Assembly (NCBI GenBank): GCA_014529385.2
Contig: CM043971.1
Coordinates: 84,168,340 to 84,232,339 of the forward strand
Source: Adiantum capillus-veneris
Taxonomy: Eukaryota > Streptophyta > Polypodiopsida > Polypodiales > Pteridaceae
DNA: 64,000 nt
Direction of reading: 5' to 3'
Shown: piece after piece, positions 57,613 to 64,000 of the stretch
Position numbering within the stretch: the first letter of the stretch is position 1
How the letters are laid out: each line of letters starts with the position of its first letter
Position numbers and translations under genes: made by a program
Notes under the pieces: generated by a model
Told to the model about the DNA's origin: nothing
Database searches by the model: none
What the model saw: only the letters and a program-made list of their open reading frames with translations

Positions 57613-58555
57613 AATGAGAGCTTAAGAGATTTGTCTTGGCTTCAACGTATCAAACAAGCTTGGATTAAGCTTAAGATTACAAAGGCTAAGAAGAATCCCC
57701 GAGAGTTGGCTTAGAGAGGCTATTATTAAGATGTTGATGAGATCTGAGATTAAGATTATCCAAGTTTGATTTAGAGATCTTGGGCTAACCATGGCTAATG
57801 AGTTCGAGAGGGCTTCCTCAATGAGATCGAGATTTGGCTTCGCTAATGAGTGTTAAGGATTATGGCTTATAGAGCTTATGATTCGGGCGGTTCGAATCCG
57901 GCCCCCGACGATACTTAAATTGGCCATATCTTGCCAACCAAAACCCCGATTGGCGAACTGGAAAGACCGACATACTCCTGAAAGTGATCACTTCGTATTC
58001 ATGCATTTCTTTCATCTTTGACCTTTTATCAGCAGGTGCTCAATCCAGTACGGATCTGCTACTACTGATTGAAAACTCTCATAACTTCTTATCTGTAGCT
58101 TCGATTGACGAGCCGTAAAGACAGGCATGTAGAGCCCTTCAAGTACTTTTACTCTGATTAATTAAATCCCAGTTATGACCACTTCAAACATACTCAATGT
58201 TTAGCATTACCAAGACATATTTTGCCCCTTAGAGCTGCATCTGGCACACTTTTAGCTTAAAATTGGCTTATTAGCAAGCCCTTATAACTGCTGATTAATC
58301 ATGTAGGATTCAAATACACCTAATTGGATTTCCTTTGCTCATTTTCTAGTCATGGGAGCGGAGCGGCACAAAAACAATTCGTTGGATAGGTATCGTTTGT
58401 AATGCATGGCTAATGGATAAGTAGGATGTAGTCTATCACGATGCCCTACATTTGAATACATTTGGCATGTTACACAAGACTCAACAAACTCAACCACATC
58501 CTTATACATCCCTTTCCACCAATACCTTTCTTTTAGCTTGGCAAATGTTGCCCAT
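57613..58555. other. Foreign filler replacing part of E3 gag-pol
   Basis: About 940 bp with no counterpart in E1 or E2; the 150 bp or so that should lie here is missing. The right end (58440-58556, minus strand) encodes part of an integrase zinc domain from another gypsy family (WATFAKLKERYWWKGMYKDV, VEFVESCVTCQMYSNVGHRD). The rest (57613-58400) is unassigned. It contains one tRNA B-box-like string, GGTTCGAATCC, near 57889, but no tRNA can be drawn. Confidence 0.8.
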
Positions 58556-59012
58556 ACACCTTTCTCCTAGTGCTAACTGCCTTTGTTAAATCCCTCCTAA
58601 CTTGTGGCCATAATGCAAGAAACTGAGGCCATGAGATATCAGGACCCTTACCTCTCATGTCTCCCAACAAGTTGTACGGAGCCATACCCTGTCCAAGAGG
58701 GAAGTCTTGGAGGTTGATACGACGTCGAGTCCTCTTGGTTTCCTTGGTTTCCTTTGCCTTCTTGCCTTGTCCATGGTCACTCTGTGATGTGACTCCTTCT
58801 TTCTCTTTACCTTTTCGTCGGCCACGCTTAATGCCATTGGCTTCCATGTCAACCTCTCTTGAATTTGTCACCTCTACCACATGCACATTTGGATCTGGCA
58901 AAGGTGGAACTCCTTCTACCCCTTGTGGAGGTGGTCTTGGTCCATTTGGCCTTTGTAGAAGCCTTGGTTGTTGACCAGCTCCTTCTCCTGCATTCATCAC
59001 TGGGTAATTCAA
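58533..59012 (-). pseudogene. E3 nucleocapsid linker
   Basis: In phase with gag: Pro-rich segment (GPRPPPQGVEGVPPLPDPNV), Lys/Arg-rich basic patch and ISWPQFLALWPQVRRDLTKA. Native sequence ends about 58556 and the last residues come from the filler. Confidence 0.82.
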
Positions 59013-59039
59013 GTTATGTCTCCCTGGCTCTCCACGGGG

Positions 59040-59822
59040 TCAAGGACAATTATACATCCCATGTCCAGACTCTCCGCAATTCCAACATTGCAAGACTCTC
59101 CTAGGTCGTGGGTCTCGCTCTTCAGACTTCTTTGCTTGTCCCTTTGGACCTACGGCTTGTGCAAGGTGAATTGACAGGCTGCTTAAGGATTCATTTAACT
59201 TCTCAATCACTTCCGCCGTTACCTCAGGAAGCTCCTTACATGTTGATGCTTGTGACTTACCTTTGGGTCTAAGACCTTCTATTGGAACCTCCCCCCTTAA
59301 GCACTTGAGTTTCCTATATTTCTCAGCAGCCCTAGTTTCAGCTGCATCAAAGGTAGCAGGTGCACCCGCCTCAACTTTTACCTTAAGGTCAGGAAAGAGT
59401 CCGGCTATGAACCTCTCCTTCTTTAGAAATTCTGCACCATCACCAGGGTTAGCAACATTTCGTATCCATAGAGCCCAAAGACGTAGGAACTCTTGCTTGT
59501 ACAAGTAGTAGTCATCTAAGTCTTTTTGCTTATGAGAAACAATGTCTTGCCATAATTTCTGAGTGTTTTGGGGATCAAAGAAGTATTTCTTGAAACGATT
59601 CAAAACTTCCCTGTAATTCCCTTTAAATTCCTCAGGCAAAGAGTCAAACCAAGTGCTAGCATCTTTCCTAAGGACCACCTCAAACATTTCTACACGTTCT
59701 TGATCAGTTACTATCCTCTTGATACGGCAAGACATCTTGAAATTCGCTAGAAATAATTCTGCATCCTCTCCAGGTTCTCCAAAGAAAAGAGGATATCCAG
59801 ACATTTGGCGTTGGCTCTCCAT
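59040..59822 (-). pseudogene. E3 gag with complete CCHC knuckle
   Basis: 260 codons from the conserved start at 59822 (MESQRQMSGYPLFFGEP). Capsid-like domain (AELFLANFKMSCRIKRIVTD, DDYYLYKQEFLRLWALW), then knuckle CWNCGESGHGMYNC, ending at TGA two residues later where the sisters encode Trp. This is the longest intact gag of the three Tat copies. Confidence 0.9.
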
Positions 59823-60407
59823 TGAATTGATTTCAAAGTGACGCGTTTTTTTTTTCCTTTAAAATATTTACACAATAATATTTTCTAAATTGCAATCTAT
59901 TCTACAACAAAATAAAAATATTCACATCAAATGACCTATGATAATCAATAAGAGGTAGAATGACAGGGTTTGGTGATGCGAGAATTTCTCCTACTCTTCG
60001 GGTACCAAACATGAACACCATACGTTGTTGAAAATGGATTTTCCTACTAATTGCAATGTTTATTCTAATGTGTGGAGTGAAATGAAAGGGGAAAATCTCT
60101 ATTCTTGGGCCATTATCCATTGTCTATGCATGACCTTATGCTTAAAACAAAACAAAAATATAGACGTCCAAACTAAGGTCGTACCTAATGAGAGGCAAAC
60201 TAAAAGGATTTATTGATGTGTTTATCTCTGCCAACCTAAGAGGACCTAAAATTCTACGAATTACACGTTGAAATTGAAACTTAGTACTAACAATTATGTG
60301 TACCTTTTGCCTTGCAATGGGAATCAAAGGATCATACAAATTCTCGTGATTCATGCAAGCTACTTGATTATGCTAAAGGTTGAGCCTACACAAAACATAC
60401 ACAAGCC
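59823..60407 (-). other. E3 untranslated leader
   Basis: About 585 bp, collinear with the E1 leader. No open frame of note. Confidence 0.7.
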
Positions 60408-60426
60408 GTCCTCAGTGGGGGCACCA
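60408..60426 (-). other. E3 putative primer-binding site
   Basis: TGGTGCCCCCACTGAGGAC on the minus strand, four bases after the LTR, identical to the E1 motif. Confidence 0.7.
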
Positions 60427-60430
60427 AAAT

Positions 60431-61455
60431 TGAGGTGGTCCGGGGCGGGCAACAAGAGAGGCGACCTCTAAACACCCCTCAAGGCTCCCGTGCTGCTCAA
60501 TTGGGGCTGGGGCAACCACAAGCACAACACAACAACAAACCCATAGCCAAACCCAAACAAGATAGGGGCACCACCTAGTTATGGTATGCGAACTAGGACG
60601 CAAGAGAGATTTTGGCACAACCAAGAAGATGCACCACACAACACACACAAGCAACCTCACACCAAGACACACATGAAAGGGACCAGAGAGAGCTAGAGCA
60701 AAGGGAAGAGAGAAAGGGAAGGATCTTGCGTAATACCTTATTTGTGACTTGCAAATGGAGATGGTTCGTTATGATGCTATCGTAGAACTTGTACAAAACT
60801 CACTCAATGCTTAGTGATTGCTAATCATTGCCAAAACACACACACACTGTCTTAGGGTGTGGGAGACCTCTCACCACAATACCCTCTTACAATGGACACA
60901 AAACTGGCAATGAAAAACACACTAAAACACTTTCTAAAATCAAGATCAACCGATAAAACTCAAAATACACAAGTCACCTTGAATTCACCAAACCGTATTG
61001 CACAAATGGAAGGACAAAGATTTAAACCTCGAATCACGCCTTTGATGCACCAAACCTCAATTTATTGATGATGAAGGAGCATGTACAATAGTGGTTTTGA
61101 GATTTGTGGAACTCACGCTCTCTCACTTGCAATGTGTAGCTTGAAGGCTTCTCTCACACCAAGAGTGAAGCTCACAAGTGGTTGCTACACCTAAGTCTCT
61201 CCTCACGCATAGAGTGTTGGGGTGCTATGTGAGATGTTGGAGGTTGTTTTACAAGAAGGAGAGGGGCCTATTTATAGGTTGGAGACCCCTCATTAAGATT
61301 ATTGGAAATCCTAATTTACAAGCTAACAAATCAGGATTATGATTTTTTTGAATATCAAAACATTGCGGGCCTTCTTTGTCTGCTTGAGTCATGGGTGTGG
61401 GCTCAAAAGAGAGCATTATTGATGGTAGATAAGGTGAAAGTAAGTTTTAAGGAAG

Positions 61456-61504
<49 letters not shown>

Positions 61505-63113
61505 ACTATACATGTCTTGAGGTGAGGTGTTTTTTATGGTTAGGTCAATGCTATTTTGTGTTAGTATGTTAGTCGTTAGTAATCACTAGAAAGTTAATGT
61601 TACATTTACAATGGGTAGAGTGAGTTGATTTGATGAAGGAAGAGGGGTGAATTAAAAGAGAATCATTGAGATGGTGAAGCTTTGAAGAAGCTTGAACTCA
61701 CCCTTGTGTAGATTGTGGAAAAAATGACCGCTGGTCTTCTTCTTCTTCTTCGCTTCTTTACGCCGCCACCACGGTTGACCACCACGATGAAAAGAGGATT
61801 TGTTGATGAAAAATCCTCAATTTGCAGAAGTTATCATGGTTAAGATGCTGAATTTTAGATATTTTAGGAGAGGTAAATGAAATTGTAACATAGAAGCAAT
61901 ATAGAGAGACATGGAGAGGGTGTATGTATGTAGAGGTTCATAAAAGAACTATAGGGATGAGAGAGAAGGGTAATGGTGAAGAGGGTGGGAGAAGCCATGG
62001 AAATTGCAGGTTTGAGTGAGGGAAGGAGAGGGAGGGATGTGTAAGAGTGAGTAGGTGTGTGGAAGGGTGAGAGAAGACTAAGGGCTACTTGTGAGAAAAG
62101 TGGGCAGACTGGGGTCCACTCAAAACATCATAGCTCACCGCTGGTAGCTCCAAAAATCATGAAAATATTTGAGGTGATTATTCAGAGCATGGGCTACATT
62201 TTCTCTTTTGACCACCGCTCCAAATTCGGAGTGGAGATAGGTGCCAAAATTCTCACCAAAAAGCCTGTTTTTTATGCCTGCAAAAGTCTTTTAGTGGCCC
62301 CCTCCTTTGTTGAATTTGTACAATGCATCCAAGAGTGAGCCCCTCCTTTGTCATATTATAATACAAAGCATTCAAGTTTCCCTTGACCCATGCATGGAGG
62401 AGGATTATTGGTGAAATAAGAAATATATACATGGTGGGACTAGTGTATGGACTATTCATGGACTTTAGCTCAATGAGCACATGGTGTTAGAATAATGAGT
62501 AAAAATAATAATAAAAATATGGAGGAGTTATGGATATGGAAAGATATTGGAATCATATGATATAATCCCTCCTTGAATTATTTTGGGTGAAAGAGGAAAA
62601 GGTATGCAAGTAAATAATATAATAAAAGTAACCAATGAGTAGAAATCAATTTTTTGTTTTCACGAGGGTGAGGGTGAAAATGTGGGAGTGATTTGTATAA
62701 AAGAAAAATATGAGGTTAGAGTATGTACATATTGGCAAAAAATATAATTATGGTGTAAGAGCATGAAAGAAGGTGTACATAGGTTTAATAAAACACACAC
62801 CTAAGTAGAAATATTTAAATAAAATATCAAAATAATTATAAAAAATCCCTATATCTAGGCCATATATACAATGAAATATTTACACACAAAGAGGCCATAA
62901 TATACTTTTATTTTTTATTTTTTTTTATTTTTTTGGCTCAACTAGCCCAGTGACTAGCTAGCTGAGGGTTTTTAAGAAGATATGGGAAAAGCCCCCTAAC
63001 TCACACACGCCTATGTACAATGAAATGGTAGGGATAGCCATAGCGTTTGGGTGAATTTGGTAAGGTGGAGTAACTTAGTATAGCAATTATGGAGAGCCGA
63101 AAAACGGCTATCA
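60431..63113 (-). repeat. E3 5' LTR (mosaic)
   Basis: 2683 bp, nearly identical to 51037-53709 including the mosaic structure. TATA motif at 61276-61268. The (GA)n tract (about 61458-61502) is longer than in the 3' copy. Confidence 0.93.
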
Positions 63114-63891
63114 GTATTATGCTTTTCTATACCATTTATCGTCTAGCTGGAATAATAATGACATTTAATACTATTGCGGTTTTTATTATAATGTATGCAT
63201 TTTTTACTTTTACTCTATTATTATAAAATTGTATATATCTTTTTGATCAACGAATTGTTGTTTATGTAATTTCTTTGGATAAATTTTTAAATATTTTATT
63301 TTTGTTTGTGTTTTATATATATTTTATTAGTAATATAACAATGTCTCACATATTTGATCAACACATTTAAATTAACAATAATCAATATTTTATTGACATC
63401 ATATTATATGCTTGCACTATAACATACAATCTTGGTGGATAATACAATATCTGGGCACAAAATAAAATAAAGTAAAGTAAAAGACTGAATTCAAAAGAAC
63501 GAAAACTAAAACCCTAAAAACATCAGACTAAAATCATTGTCATCATTGTCTATGCACGTGGATGCTTGGGTTGTGCGAGAAAGTATTGGAGCGGTCGCTA
63601 AAAAGGGTAGTGAATGTCTGCCTCTATAGGGGAGCTTAGTGGAAGGGGGAAGAGAGATAGCAAAATGAAATGAAATGTTATATGACCCGTCTTCCAAAGG
63701 GTTGTGGGACCAAACTGATACAATCCTTATGAATCTAATACAATGTATGGGTACAAAAATAAAATGAACCAAAGTGAAAGATTAAATTGAAAGCCTAAAA
63801 ACACATCATTATCGTCATCGTCAATGCTCGAGGATGTCTGATAGACGGCCTAGTCGAAGAAAATTTTGCAGCCGTTGCTTATTTCCCATTG
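63114..63891. other. AT-rich flank with diverged duplicated segment
   Basis: 63118-63440 is very AT-rich with no feature seen. About 63440-63640 and 63725-63915 are diverged copies of each other (shared CCTAAAAACA, CATTGTC/CGTCGTC-like and TCAATGTCTGC stretches). Confidence 0.55.
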
Positions 63892-64000
63892 CTAAAGAGA
63901 TTTGTCAATGTCTGCGGCGGCTGGGACGTGCATATGATGTTGATCATGGTGATGTTGATGATGATGGGATTGACTTGATCCGTTTTGGCCCTGAAAGCAT
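63892..64000 (-). CDS. Possible C-terminal end of a His-rich host protein (partial)
   Basis: A minus-strand frame entering from the right edge encodes Gln/Ser, then a His-rich run (SHHHQHHHDQHHMHV), then PAAADIDKSL and TAG at 63892. Composition and a clean ending suggest a real 3' exon of a plant gene, for instance a nuclear regulator with a poly-His stretch. The visible 36 codons contain no diagnostic domain. The adjacent diverged duplicate ends in a similar EADIHYPF and stop, which could be a pseudo-exon. Confidence 0.3.
   Translation of the reverse strand, partial: CFQGQNGSSQSHHHQHHHDQHHMHVPAAADIDKSL

Larger units (their letters stand above)
51037..63113 (-). mobile_element. Tat-type gypsy element E3, complete but internally rearranged
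   Basis: 5' LTR (63113-60431), PBS (60426-60408), gag (59822-59040), nucleocapsid linker, protease, RT, RNase H, aRNH, integrase (to 53738), PPT (53723-53710), 3' LTR (53709-51037). The 4-bp target duplication GTAT is present on both sides (51033-51036, 63114-63117). The two LTRs are nearly identical, with roughly one visible difference per 100 bp, so this is the youngest gypsy insertion here. A foreign stretch (57613-58555) replaces about 150 bp between linker and protease. A net 40-bp deletion breaks the frame at 54957. Confidence 0.94.

Noticed and set aside
57880-57910. tRNA-like B box GGTTCGAATCC
   Set aside because: No A box, no acceptor pairing and no cloverleaf could be drawn around it.

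Overview
This is a repeat-filled stretch of a seed-plant nuclear genome. The evidence is Ty3/gypsy chromoviruses with chromodomains and tRNA-iMet primer sites, Tat-type gypsy elements carrying a second plant-type RNase H, a CACTA (En/Spm-like) DNA transposon with spliced genes, and long GA/CT microsatellites. I cannot name the species. No complete host gene is visible. The only hint of one is a His-rich reading frame cut by the right edge (63892-64000, minus strand).

Layout, left to right. 1-1767: a gag-like relic, microsatellites and a foldback. 1768-8601: chromovirus G1, with LTRs, PBS and PPT, decayed. 8602-13838: chromovirus relic G2, whose integrase core is amplified into six tandem units (8988-12875). 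13839-14533 and 26752-27500: the two halves of gypsy relic G3, split by Tat element E1 (14534-26751; 2.6-kb LTRs, 4-bp target duplication GCGT). 27501-29733: non-coding with short tandem repeats. 29734-30186, 44822-45277 (inverted) and 48099-48950: chromovirus relic G4, split by Tat element E2 (30187-44821 plus its inverted 5' end, 45278-48098). Inside E2 lies a CACTA element (35004-41238, target duplication TTG). 48951-51036: non-coding. 51037-63113: Tat element E3, the youngest by LTR similarity (target duplication GTAT). 63114-64000: AT-rich flank with a diverged duplication.

The nesting gives relative ages: G4, then E2, then CACTA; and G3, then E1. All gypsy elements were inserted in minus orientation. 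The single plus-oriented stretch (44822-48098) is a local inversion that carried the 5' LTR of E2 together with a piece of its host, and both breakpoints can be read.

E1 is striking because its gag-pol remains one continuous frame over about 6.2 kb, broken only by nonsense codons, even though a 1014-bp (338-codon) tandem duplication adds a second aRNH/integrase segment. E2 and E3 are independent insertions that share a stop codon directly after the reverse transcriptase active site. E3 has a mosaic LTR. None of the elements looks able to make all its own proteins. No CRISPR array, rRNA or convincing tRNA gene was seen.
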